Shown here piece by piece: positions 15,470 through 23,865 of a DNA stretch of 28,339 nucleotides. Source of the stretch: an uncultured Spirochaetales bacterium (GTDB lineage Bacteria; UBP6; UBA1177). Location of the stretch: NCBI GenBank assembly GCA_902780365.1, contig CACZFE010000002.1, positions 1 to 28,339 of the forward strand, in the 5' to 3' direction. Position 1 is the first letter of the stretch. Every line of letters begins with the position of its first letter. The position numbers were made by a program, and so were the translations under genes. The notes under the pieces were generated by a model, which was not told the DNA's origin, ran no database searches, and saw only the letters and a list, made by a program, of their open reading frames with translations.

Positions 15470-17185
15470 ATGGAACTTTTGAGAATCAGGCTCGAAAAAC
15501 TTTTGAAAAAAGCTGTCGAAACGATGAAACCAGATTTCGATGACTGGAGCAGGCTCGTTCTGCAGCCGGCAAGCGATGAAAAGTTCGGCGACTACCAGAC
15601 GAATTTCGCGATGACGGCTTCAAAAATATTCAGACAACCACCTAAAATGATTGCTGAAAGCATAATTTCGGCAATTCCTGAAAACGATATTCTGGAAAAA
15701 GCGGAAGTCGCTGGCCCGGGATTCATAAATTTCTTTCTGAAAAACTCTTTTGTCGCTGAAACTGTCAGAAAAACCTTCGCCGAAAAGTGGGATTTTTCGC
15801 ACATAAACACCGACGGAACGGTCGTTATCGACTACTCTTCGCCCAATATCGCAAAACCGATGCACGTCGGACACCTGAGAACTACAATTATCGGCGACAG
15901 CATAAAAAGAATAATGAATTTCATCGGTTACAATGTCGTTGCCGACAACCATTTAGGCGACTGGGGGACGCAGTTCGGAAAACTTATCGTGGCTTACAGC
16001 CGCTGGCTCGACAAGGAAAATTTCGAAAAAGATCCTATCGCGGAACTCGAAAGGCTCTACATAAAATTCGGCGACGAAGCGGAAAAGGATCCTGACCTTG
16101 ACGAACTTGCGAGAGCAGAACTCAAAAAAGTGCAGGACGGCGACGAGACAAATCTCGCCCTCTGGAAAAAATTTGTCGAGATAACACTTAGTGAATGCAA
16201 GAAAATTTATGAATATTTAGGAATAAAATTCGACACTTACTACGGCGAATCGTTTTATCACGAGCTTATGCCGCGCGTTATTGACGAACTTGTCGAAAAA
16301 GGGCTTGCGGTCGAAAGCGAAGGGGCTCTTGTCGTATTTTTTGACGAGAAAGAAAACCTTCATCCCTGCATCGTGAGAAAGAAAGACGGCGCATTTTTAT
16401 ATGCGACAAGCGATCTCGCGACGATAAAATTCAAATACGAAAACTACAAAATGAATAAGGCGCTTTACGTCACAGATGACAGGCAGGCGGTCCATTTCAA
16501 GCAGATCTTCAACATCGCGGAGCGCGCCGGCTGGAAGATGGAATTTGTCCACATCCCGTTCGGAGTCCTCTCCTTCAACGGCGAGATCCTGAAGACAAGA
16601 GCAGGGAACACGATAAAACTCGCAGACCTCTTCAAAGAGGCGGAAAGCAAGGGACTCAGCGTTGTCGAAGAGAAAAATCCCGAACTTCCGGAAGATGAAA
16701 AGAAAAAAATCGCGAAAGCTGTCGGCATAGGAGCTCTCAAATACTCCGACCTTTCGCAGAACAGAACGAGCAACATCGACTTTTCTTGGGAAAAAGCACT
16801 CAGTTTCGACGGCAACACCGCGCCCTACCTGCAGTATTCCTACGCAAGAGTCCAGTCGATAAAGCGCAAAGCAGCCGAAAAAGGTATAACTATTGATTTC
16901 AACTCAGCAGTCACAATTGAAAGCGACATTGAAAGAAGCATCGCCGCAAGCATCGCGAAATTCCCCGAATGTGTCGAAAAAGCGGCTGAACTCTATAAAC
17001 CGAACTTCATCGCCGACCATATTTTCGATTTGGTCCAGAAATTCGGCACTTTCTACAACTCGACTCCCATTCTCAAAGCAGAACCCGAACAAATGAAGTC
17101 GCGTCTTCTTCTCGCCGAAGCGGTCGCACGCACAGTCAAAACCGGCCTTGACCTGCTTGGGATCGAAGCGCCCGAAAAAATGTAA
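15470..17185 (+). CDS. argS: Arginyl-tRNA synthetase
   Basis: This class I aminoacyl-tRNA synthetase attaches arginine to its tRNA. The ATG at 15470 (571 residues) follows GAGGAG; an in-frame TTG at 15446 is less likely. Domains in order are the N-terminal additional domain specific to ArgRS (~1-100) and the Rossmann catalytic domain with the HIGH motif written HVGHL inside SPNIAKPMHVGHLR. A NHLGDWGTQFGKLI stretch follows, then LYATSDLATIKFKY and TDDRQAVHFKQ. The KMSK position is represented by LKTRAGNTIKL; many ArgRS lack the canonical motif. The C-terminal DALR anticodon-binding domain contains YLQYSYARVQSI. Length is typical. It is a single gene, convergent with the serpin gene 14 bases away. 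Confidence 0.96.
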   Translation: MELLRIRLEKLLKKAVETMKPDFDDWSRLVLQPASDEKFGDYQTNFAMTASKIFRQPPKMIAESIISAIPENDILEKAEVAGPGFINFFLKNSFVAETVRKTFAEKWDFSHINTDGTVVIDYSSPNIAKPMHVGHLRTTIIGDSIKRIMNFIGYNVVADNHLGDWGTQFGKLIVAYSRWLDKENFEKDPIAELERLYIKFGDEAEKDPDLDELARAELKKVQDGDETNLALWKKFVEITLSECKKIYEYLGIKFDTYYGESFYHELMPRVIDELVEKGLAVESEGALVVFFDEKENLHPCIVRKKDGAFLYATSDLATIKFKYENYKMNKALYVTDDRQAVHFKQIFNIAERAGWKMEFVHIPFGVLSFNGEILKTRAGNTIKLADLFKEAESKGLSVVEEKNPELPEDEKKKIAKAVGIGALKYSDLSQNRTSNIDFSWEKALSFDGNTAPYLQYSYARVQSIKRKAAEKGITIDFNSAVTIESDIERSIAASIAKFPECVEKAAELYKPNFIADHIFDLVQKFGTFYNSTPILKAEPEQMKSRLLLAEAVARTVKTGLDLLGIEAPEKM

Positions 17186-17199
17186 ACCGCTGTGAAAAG

Positions 17200-18642
17200 C
17201 TATTCCTTGGTCGGATCTTCGACTTTGCCGATGAAAAGAATTGATCCTGTTCTGTCGTCACGGATCACGAAAACAAAAGGATGAGTGGCGAAGAAAGTGT
17301 AGACATCTCCTGCTGCTTCTTCTTCTACATAGGCATAAGCTCCACTTTCTGCGCCTTCTTCATTGACCTCTATGAAAGTTTTGTGGCAGATATCACTGAC
17401 ACGCAGACCTTCAACATCACTGATATTTTCAAGTCCACCGTTGAATATCTGCCCGATTCCGAGTGCATTAAAGGTATCTTTCAGCGATTTCTCATAAGCG
17501 AATTTGAATTTCGGAAGTTTCAACTCATAGTCTGGATATTGGAGTACTTTTTCAAAATAGGAATTGATGTCGTTTTCGGCAATTTCTGAAATAAAATCAT
17601 CAACATTGCCTGCAGCCGTCATTCCGTAGAACGCAAAAATGCCCCTGCCGTAAGGAATTCTTACAACGGAATATCCAGCTTCTTTATTGATATTGAAATA
17701 GAGAACCGGCGCTCCCAAACCTTTTGCATTAATATAATCAACCTTTTTGGTAGAGCCGTCAGAAAGCCGAAAATCGCCTTCGTGTATTTCATCCTTGTTG
17801 AATGGAGTTGTCCAACCTGCCTTGAAATAGAGAGCGTTGATGAGGTACATAACGGTGTCATGCGGAATCTCTTTAAGCATTTTGTCGATCTTTTCATGCG
17901 TTTGCTCAGAAACCCATGAATTGATCTTTCCGACTGTCGCAGCATCTTCAAAATCCTCTGTGAAAAGTGCCGCGCTGTAGAAATCTTCAAGAACAGAAAT
18001 GAAATCTTCTTTTACGCCGTGAGCGAACGCATCGTCCATCCAGACTGAGTTTGCGATTTCGAGCACCATGTCCTTGTCAGCTTCGACAAGACTTGCGATA
18101 AGCTGTGCAAACTGTTCGTTGACATCGGGCAATTCCATTTCGCCGAATCCGAGAACTTCCTTCATCTCGGCAAGAGCATCGCCAGTCGCGCCGTTAGCCG
18201 TCATTGCCATAGAAATCGCGATCGAAAGCGGTGAAATCATCATGTTTTTTGCGCCTTCTTCCTGTGCAAGGCGGCTGAAGATCTCCAATCCGAGTTTGTT
18301 GTTTGCCTTTACGACATCTTCGGAAACTTTTTCTGCGCTTTCATCGGCTTTTTTGTATTTGGCCGCCCATTCGGGATCAACAGCCTCGGAATCCGGAACC
18401 GTATCGGTATCGTCTTCATCAGGAACAATTTCCGTGTCTTCGATTTCTGCCGGCTCTTCATCAGAAACAGTTTCAGTGTCACCGGTGTCAGTCGGATCTG
18501 TGTCAGGAACAGTTGTAGTGTCAGTGTCACCCGTGTCGGTGTTTTCAGATTCTTCTTTGTTTTTGTCGTTGTTTCCGCAGGCAGCGATCATCAGAACAAG
18601 AAAAATTGCTGAAATAAGTGTCAGAAATGATTTTTTAGTCAT
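17200..18642 (-). CDS. Lipoprotein serpin (serine protease inhibitor family I4)
   Basis: Serpins trap target proteases by cleavage of a reactive loop. This 480-residue version begins with a lipoprotein signal (VLMIAACGN, Cys22). An acidic Thr/Asp linker (DTGDTDTTTVPDTDPTDTGD and onward to ~95) follows, then a complete serpin fold. Core signatures are MMISPLSIAISMAMTANGA, NALYFKAGW and HPFVFVIRDDRTGSILFIGK. The hinge and reactive loop read EEGAESGAYAYVEEEAAG. Counting from the conserved Glu as P17, P1 is an Ala and P1' a Gly, which would suit elastase- or subtilisin-like proteases. Tyr at P9 is larger than the small residues usual in inhibitory hinges. It lies 27 bases downstream of the Cys-rich gene and shares its ribosome-binding region. 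Confidence 0.9.
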   Translation of the reverse strand: MTKKSFLTLISAIFLVLMIAACGNNDKNKEESENTDTGDTDTTTVPDTDPTDTGDTETVSDEEPAEIEDTEIVPDEDDTDTVPDSEAVDPEWAAKYKKADESAEKVSEDVVKANNKLGLEIFSRLAQEEGAKNMMISPLSIAISMAMTANGATGDALAEMKEVLGFGEMELPDVNEQFAQLIASLVEADKDMVLEIANSVWMDDAFAHGVKEDFISVLEDFYSAALFTEDFEDAATVGKINSWVSEQTHEKIDKMLKEIPHDTVMYLINALYFKAGWTTPFNKDEIHEGDFRLSDGSTKKVDYINAKGLGAPVLYFNINKEAGYSVVRIPYGRGIFAFYGMTAAGNVDDFISEIAENDINSYFEKVLQYPDYELKLPKFKFAYEKSLKDTFNALGIGQIFNGGLENISDVEGLRVSDICHKTFIEVNEEGAESGAYAYVEEEAAGDVYTFFATHPFVFVIRDDRTGSILFIGKVEDPTKE

Positions 18643-18669
18643 GGGAAGCCTCCTGTTTAGATCAAACTA

Positions 18670-19551
18670 TCAAATAATCAGCATCGAGCAGCCGTCGGAT
18701 TTGCTTTCTTCTTTCTTGTTGCTATCAGCGGTATCTTCTTGAGTTGTACCGTCTGTTTGAGTTTCATTATTTGCAGTATCTCCTGAATCTTCGCTGTCAG
18801 CAGTATCATCACTCTCACCGGTATTTGTATCTCCGGTTTCCGAAGAATTATCTCCCAGGCTTATGGCAATGCAGGCACAACATTCTTTATTCTCGCATGT
18901 TTCGTATGTATATGTTTCTAAACAGTCGAATCCGTTTTTATATTGGTCTCTCAAAGATTTAACATAGCAGCAACTTTTAAGTATGTCCGTCGTTGTTGAA
19001 TGTAAGGAATCAACCGGAGCATCAAGAATTGCATCGATGTCATCAAGTGGATCCAGACAAAAATCGGTGAATCTCTCGATGTATGAAAGACACTGATTGA
19101 GAATGTCTTCCTGACAAGTTTTTCTAAGAGTCGGCGCTTCGGTCCCGCACGTTTCGACAAGAATTTTGTCACAGCCTTCGAAACCAAAATAACCCTTTCC
19201 CTTTTTTTCCCCGTCGACGTGGAAACAATAGCATTTATACTCGCCGGCACGGTTCACATTGCAAGTTCCGGCATTATTACTGCACTGGGCATCAATCTTT
19301 TTACACAAGACGTCAATCTCTGCCATACACCATTCTTCTGCCAGTGGACCATCATTAAATCCTTCAATAACAGGATCTGAAAAATAGTGTTCGTTTCCGT
19401 TGTGGCAAAAACAGTGTGTTTCCAAATACTTGTCTAAACGTTCCAAGGAACATGTTCCATAATCTGATTCACAGGAAACCTTTTCGTTTTCAGCAAAAAT
19501 TGCTGTCACCGAAGTAAGTATAACGACAAAAATCAAAAGTTTCTTAGTCAT
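18670..19551 (-). CDS. Secreted Cys-rich protein with acidic linker and Gly-Cys tail
   Basis: From the ATG at 19551 (GGAGG seven bases upstream) this is a 293-residue protein. A type I signal peptide ends near AIFAEN. The mature part has about 22 cysteines, including CFC, CYC, CC and CENKECCACI, so it is presumably disulfide-rich and extracytoplasmic. One stretch (AGTCNVNRAGEYKCYCF) is loosely EGF-like, but I cannot assign a family. It then has a ~55-residue linker of Asp, Ser, Thr, Glu and Gly (SGDTANNETQTDGTTQEDTA) and ends in DGCSMLII. It is first in an operon with the serpin gene. The ending matches the subtilase and the DUF11-like protein in form, which suggests a common anchoring route. 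Possible substrate-binding or adhesive role; unknown. Confidence 0.7.
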   Translation of the reverse strand: MTKKLLIFVVILTSVTAIFAENEKVSCESDYGTCSLERLDKYLETHCFCHNGNEHYFSDPVIEGFNDGPLAEEWCMAEIDVLCKKIDAQCSNNAGTCNVNRAGEYKCYCFHVDGEKKGKGYFGFEGCDKILVETCGTEAPTLRKTCQEDILNQCLSYIERFTDFCLDPLDDIDAILDAPVDSLHSTTTDILKSCCYVKSLRDQYKNGFDCLETYTYETCENKECCACIAISLGDNSSETGDTNTGESDDTADSEDSGDTANNETQTDGTTQEDTADSNKKEESKSDGCSMLII

Positions 19552-19769
19552 GGGAAGCCTCCAAAAACAGTTTAAGTAAAAACAATCAAACAAACAGATT
19601 ACAAAACTCAGGATTCAAGGAACATTCCGTGAGAGCGTAAAATTATAATCTTTTTTAAATGTTTTGCAACAAGAAAAAAACTTGAGAGAGAGTTGGTTTT
19701 ATATTCTAAAGCAACGAGTGTTTTTGCACAAACCGGATGTTACCGCTTTGCGCTGACAAAAAGTTAAGG

Positions 19770-19802
19770 GAAAATTGAAAAAATTTTCATTGTGAATAAA
19801 AT
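19770..19802 (+). promoter_or_regulatory. Promoter with overlapping inverted repeat, upstream of the lipoprotein/barrel operon
   Basis: TTGAAA (19775-19780), a 16-base spacer and TAAAAT (19797-19802) form a likely promoter. GAAAATT (19770-19776) and AATTTTC (19782-19788) are a perfect inverted repeat with a 5-base gap over the -35 box, a possible operator. The remaining 19552-19769 separates divergent genes and shows no further clear feature. Confidence 0.45.
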
Positions 19803-19829
19803 ATTCCGCTTTGTGTTTGGAGAAACGGG

Positions 19830-21005
19830 GTGTTCGTTATGAGAAAAGTGTTCCTATCAACAATATTTATAATTTTTTTAGCGGTTTCGTGCGGTGAAAC
19901 GACCGGCGATAAGCCCGTCAACAAAGGGCTTGCCGGGTTTCAGGTCGAATTTGCCGGCGACTTCGATCTGGGAAGTCCGGAACACAGGATCGACAATCCG
20001 GAAGGCGGGATCGTCACAACAATAAACATCACGGCGCTCGGCTACGACAAAAAACCGGTTTCCGATTACAGCGGCGAAGTCGAAATAGGTATGCTTTACG
20101 GTGAAAACGGAGATATCGCGAGAGTCACACTCACAAACGGATACGCTGAAAATGTCGGCGTTATAATGCGCAACTGCCTTGACTATGATCGTGTTATAGT
20201 GCAGGAAGTGAAAAAGCACGAAGGTGAAGAAATTTACGAACCGACAGGCAAAATCGGCGTTTCGCCCGTTTTCTACACGACTGTGGCCACTATTTCCGCG
20301 ATTCAGGGAACAGTCAAAGGAGCTAAAGGCAATCCTTCCGCGTTCAACAACCGCAATTTAACTTTGAAAGACAGGGAAATGGTCGTCATCGCGGTCATTG
20401 AAGGCGGTTTCTACCTGCATGAAGTCGGAGCCGAGGACTATTCTTCGGTTTATATGTACACCTACTCAACGCCTTATGTCGATGACAATATCGAGGAGGC
20501 AACGTCACTTCCCGTCGGAGCGATGATCGAAAGCGCAAACGGCTCTGTTTTCGAGTTCTTCGGCTTCACCGAGATGAGTTTCCCGACTTTCCATCCGGTT
20601 TATGAGAACAAAGACGGTAAAAGAACGATCAAAATCGACACTTCGCTCATCCCTGAGCCTAAAGATATAGGCGATATCCTGAATGACAGCGACGAAATGG
20701 AAAAGCACGAGGCTTCGCTTGTGACTGTAAAAAACGTTTCGGTCGCATGGTTCAACGAGAACGACAGCTCTTTCATCGAATACTCGCAGTTCCCGCTTGA
20801 AACCTCGTCAGGAGCATCGATCATGGCTCAGACACTCTACACCGCGCCTCTTTTCAACGCTGTAGCGGAAAAACCGGAAGAAGGCAACACGACACACCAC
20901 TACAATTTCACGGGGATTCTGAAGCAGCACACGAGCGCAAGACCTTCGACCTGGATCCTCGTACCGCGCGACATGAACGATATTGAATGTTTGGATTGTA
21001 AATAA
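19830..21005 (+). CDS. Lipoprotein of unknown function, partner of the outer-membrane barrel
   Basis: This protein of 391 residues (GTG at 19830, GGAG seven bases upstream) or 388 (ATG at 19839) has a lipoprotein signal ending FLAVSC-G. I do not recognise a named family. The first part (~residues 30-135) looks like a beta-sandwich (VEFAGDFDLG...GEVEIGMLYG). The second part has an OB-fold-like feel around ISAIQGTVKGAKGNPSAF and LTVKDRE-type strands, as in some secreted beta proteins of uncertain role. The C terminus ends ECLDCK, without the Gly-Cys tail, and there is no Asp/Thr linker after the lipidated Cys. It lies 14 bases upstream of the outer-membrane barrel gene, so the two are probably made together and may act together at the outer membrane. 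Confidence 0.65.
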   Translation: MFVMRKVFLSTIFIIFLAVSCGETTGDKPVNKGLAGFQVEFAGDFDLGSPEHRIDNPEGGIVTTINITALGYDKKPVSDYSGEVEIGMLYGENGDIARVTLTNGYAENVGVIMRNCLDYDRVIVQEVKKHEGEEIYEPTGKIGVSPVFYTTVATISAIQGTVKGAKGNPSAFNNRNLTLKDREMVVIAVIEGGFYLHEVGAEDYSSVYMYTYSTPYVDDNIEEATSLPVGAMIESANGSVFEFFGFTEMSFPTFHPVYENKDGKRTIKIDTSLIPEPKDIGDILNDSDEMEKHEASLVTVKNVSVAWFNENDSSFIEYSQFPLETSSGASIMAQTLYTAPLFNAVAEKPEEGNTTHHYNFTGILKQHTSARPSTWILVPRDMNDIECLDCK

Positions 21006-21019
21006 CCGGAGTTGAACCC

Positions 21020-22891
21020 ATGAAAAAAATCATTTTTTTGATCTCTGTTTTCTTTGTTTTCACCGTTTTCGCCCAGGAGGCTGCAGAAGCTGAAAACGAA
21101 GCGGAAACCAAGGCTGAAAACGAGACTGAAACTGCCGGAGAAGCCGCTCCAGAAGCAGCTCCCGCAAAAGCCGACGACGATAAAATAACTGTTTCGAAAG
21201 AGGAACTTGCGAAACTCGTCAGAGAGGCGGTCGCCGAGGAAATGGCGAAAAAAGAGGCTGAAAAGAAAGAAGCCGAGGCTGCAAAAGAGCAGGAAGTCGC
21301 TGCAAACACGGCTAAAGAAGAGGAAAAACCTGCCGACGAAGCTGCGAAAGAGGGAAAAAAGGAAGAACTTTCCAAAACCGGCGACACGAACGGCCTCATT
21401 CAGACAAGCTACACCAAAAGCAGCATCTCCTTCATCATGGGTGACGACAACCTGCGCGACAACTCGCAGTATTCTCCGAAATGGGATATCGGCTCGCGTT
21501 ACGAATACGAAGATTTCGCTGACAGAGTCTACGGATACTCGAACAACGTCAAAAGTTCGACAAAACTTTCGCTTTTCCACGAAGAGAAAGGCTTTATTCC
21601 CTACATCACGGCAAGGATGTCGCTTTCTTTCGCGATGTATAATTCAGTCGATTCCATGTCGGACAAGCTCATAACCTCCTTGAAAGAAGACCGTTCTTTC
21701 CTTGAAATCGACTTCCGCCATCCGACAAAACACAGATTCAATATCACGCTTTATCCGTATAACGCCGACAACATCGCAATAGGAACGCTGCGCGGACTCC
21801 GTTGGGGAGGAAACGCTTCAGTATGGCCGCAGAGTGATTCTTCGCCGGTTCCGGGATTTCAGGTTCTTTACGGATACTCCGATTTTTCAGTTTACTTCGG
21901 TTTTAAAGCCCACGCGCAGTCAAAAACCGACAAACTTTCGACAGAGATCGTTCCGAAAGAGACTGTTTACGGCTTCTTCGGCGGTCTGACCTACAACAAC
22001 AAGGAGCTCGGACTCAAGGCAAGTCTGCAAGGAGCTTACATCGATAAAGGCGATAACGTCAACATCTCCGACTTTCTTCTTGAAAAACCGGGCGACGATA
22101 CCATCAAATCATACGGAATCGATGCATACCTCGAATACAACAACGGTTCACGTTTCGGCGACCCGATAGGGATCAACTCTTACTCCGACGGAACCTGGGT
22201 TTCGCCAGACTACACGAGCAACATCGCGTGGAGGATCCGCGGAGAATACCTTTTCCAGAACGAGCGTCTGCAGAATGCCGACTATCTCTCGTCTGCAAAC
22301 GGCAAGGCAAAACCGATAACAGACGACTACATGGCTCACGGCGCTGCAGTCGATCTCGGATTCCGCTGGAAAGGGCTTAGAACAATGTTCCTCTACAGTT
22401 TCCGCGACCTTTCCTTCATGACTTTCGATGCTCCCGGCGTAAACCCGTGGACCACGATCCCGAGCGAGGCAAAACAGACTCCCGAGCACCTTTTCACCGT
22501 TTCGGCTGACTACTATGTATGGCACTTCTGGTTCGGCGCAAGTTTCGGCTACAAAATTCCGGCGACATACACCGTCAAGGACGAAAACGGCAAAAAGAAC
22601 ACTATGGTCATCCGCGAAAGACTCTCGACAGACGCAGTCAGCACAGCGTTCGACAGAACAAGAGAGATGCTCCCGACCGGACGCGACGCGCTTGACATCT
22701 TCTTTGTCAAAGCCGACATCAAATACCAGTTCAGCGACTCTTTCACCGCTATGCTTGAATACTCGTTCACCCGCGACCATAACCGTCAGAGAATGGTTGC
22801 GCAGGATGACGGCACATACAAAAGCGAGTCCGATGTCATCGAAGTTATGGACGTTCACGGACTTATGTTCTTAGTTGAAGGAAGATTCTAA
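21020..22891 (+). CDS. Outer-membrane beta-barrel protein with charged N-terminal helix
   Basis: This 623-residue protein has a type I signal peptide (MKKIIFLISVFFVFTVFAQ). A ~105-residue Ala/Glu/Lys-rich segment comes next (KEELAKLVREAVAEEMAKK), probably an extended or coiled helix in the periplasm. A ~500-residue region of alternating aromatic and polar strands follows (TARMSLSFAMYN, FLEIDFRH, GLRTMFLYSF and others). The last residues are LMFLVEGRF: a terminal Phe with alternating hydrophobics is the usual recognition signal for barrel insertion. Substrate is unknown; a porin or carrier is plausible. GGAG precedes the ATG. The upstream lipoprotein gene is 14 bases away, and the D-2-hydroxyacid dehydrogenase gene converges five bases downstream. 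Confidence 0.8.
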   Translation: MKKIIFLISVFFVFTVFAQEAAEAENEAETKAENETETAGEAAPEAAPAKADDDKITVSKEELAKLVREAVAEEMAKKEAEKKEAEAAKEQEVAANTAKEEEKPADEAAKEGKKEELSKTGDTNGLIQTSYTKSSISFIMGDDNLRDNSQYSPKWDIGSRYEYEDFADRVYGYSNNVKSSTKLSLFHEEKGFIPYITARMSLSFAMYNSVDSMSDKLITSLKEDRSFLEIDFRHPTKHRFNITLYPYNADNIAIGTLRGLRWGGNASVWPQSDSSPVPGFQVLYGYSDFSVYFGFKAHAQSKTDKLSTEIVPKETVYGFFGGLTYNNKELGLKASLQGAYIDKGDNVNISDFLLEKPGDDTIKSYGIDAYLEYNNGSRFGDPIGINSYSDGTWVSPDYTSNIAWRIRGEYLFQNERLQNADYLSSANGKAKPITDDYMAHGAAVDLGFRWKGLRTMFLYSFRDLSFMTFDAPGVNPWTTIPSEAKQTPEHLFTVSADYYVWHFWFGASFGYKIPATYTVKDENGKKNTMVIRERLSTDAVSTAFDRTREMLPTGRDALDIFFVKADIKYQFSDSFTAMLEYSFTRDHNRQRMVAQDDGTYKSESDVIEVMDVHGLMFLVEGRF

Positions 22892-22896
22892 GGATT

Positions 22897-23853
22897 TTAT
22901 TTCACAAGATTTTCGGGAGCTTTCCCGTTTAAAACGGCACAGCAGTCATCAATGACCATTCTCGCCATTTCTGAACGTGTTTCTACAGCCGAGCTTCCGA
23001 TGTGAGGCAGAAGTGCCGCGTTATCAAGAGTCATAAGTTTTTCGTTGATTTTCGGTTCGAACTCATAGACATCGAATCCTGCCGCGTAGATTTCTTTCTT
23101 TTCGAGTGCGTCGGCAAGAGCCGCTTCGTCAATAAGCTGACCGCGTGCCGTGTTGATAATTATCGCGCTTTTCTTCATCGTTCTGAGTTCTTTCGCGCCT
23201 ATCATGTGGTGAAGTTCCGGAACGTAAGGCAGATGCAGCGAAAGGAAGTCGCACTCCTTCAGGAGTTCCGCAAATTCGCAGTATTTTGCACCGAGTTCAT
23301 TCTCGGCAGCTTCGTTTCTGCGTCTGCTCCAGTAGATTATGTCAAGACCGAACGCCTTTGCCCTTTTCGCCGTGGCAAAGCCTATCCTTCCCATTCCGAG
23401 AACACCGAATTTCTTGCCGTCAAGCGATACTCCGTTGAAAAGTTCAGGTGCCCAGCCTTTGAAATTGCCTTCTCTTGCATATTTTTCAGCCTCTACCGCG
23501 CGTCTTGAAGTCATAAGGAGAAGCAGGATCGCGATGTCGGCTGTAGAATCGGTGAGGACTCCGGGTGTATTCGTTACTGTGATCCCGTGTTCGCGGCAGT
23601 AAGCGAGGTCTATGTTGTTGAAACCGACTGCATAGTTCGAAACGACCTTTAAATTCGGCATTTTTGCAAGCAGTTCGGCACTGATTTTGTCCGAAAGCAT
23701 CGAAATCAGACCGTCAGGGTTAAGTTTTTCAAGGCTTTCAGCCAGATTTTTATGCTCGGTTTCATTCAGAACAACAGTCTCAAAATTTTTGTCGGCAAGC
23801 AGAGTTTCGTATCTTTTGCCCGGCAGTTTGCACGAAATAACGATTTTTTTCAT
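22897..23853 (-). CDS. D-2-hydroxyacid dehydrogenase (glyoxylate/hydroxypyruvate reductase type)
   Basis: This cytoplasmic NAD(P)-dependent enzyme interconverts 2-keto acids and D-2-hydroxyacids. At 318 residues it matches the family. The Rossmann motif GMGRIG spans 153-158. The catalytic set is Arg237 (INTARG), Glu266 (DVYEFEP) and His284 (LLPHIGSS). The N-terminal substrate domain contains VVSNYAVGFNNIDL and VTNTPGVLTDSTADIA, as in glyoxylate or hydroxypyruvate reductases. The exact substrate is uncertain. 3-phosphoglycerate dehydrogenase is less likely: there is no regulatory ACT domain, although some versions lack one. The start follows GAGGTG. It is last in a tight minus-strand operon behind pgk, which supplies 3-phosphoglycerate, so a link to three-carbon metabolism is reasonable inference. 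Confidence 0.9.
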   Translation of the reverse strand: MKKIVISCKLPGKRYETLLADKNFETVVLNETEHKNLAESLEKLNPDGLISMLSDKISAELLAKMPNLKVVSNYAVGFNNIDLAYCREHGITVTNTPGVLTDSTADIAILLLLMTSRRAVEAEKYAREGNFKGWAPELFNGVSLDGKKFGVLGMGRIGFATAKRAKAFGLDIIYWSRRRNEAAENELGAKYCEFAELLKECDFLSLHLPYVPELHHMIGAKELRTMKKSAIIINTARGQLIDEAALADALEKKEIYAAGFDVYEFEPKINEKLMTLDNAALLPHIGSSAVETRSEMARMVIDDCCAVLNGKAPENLVK

Positions 23854-23865
23854 TTTTCACCTCTG

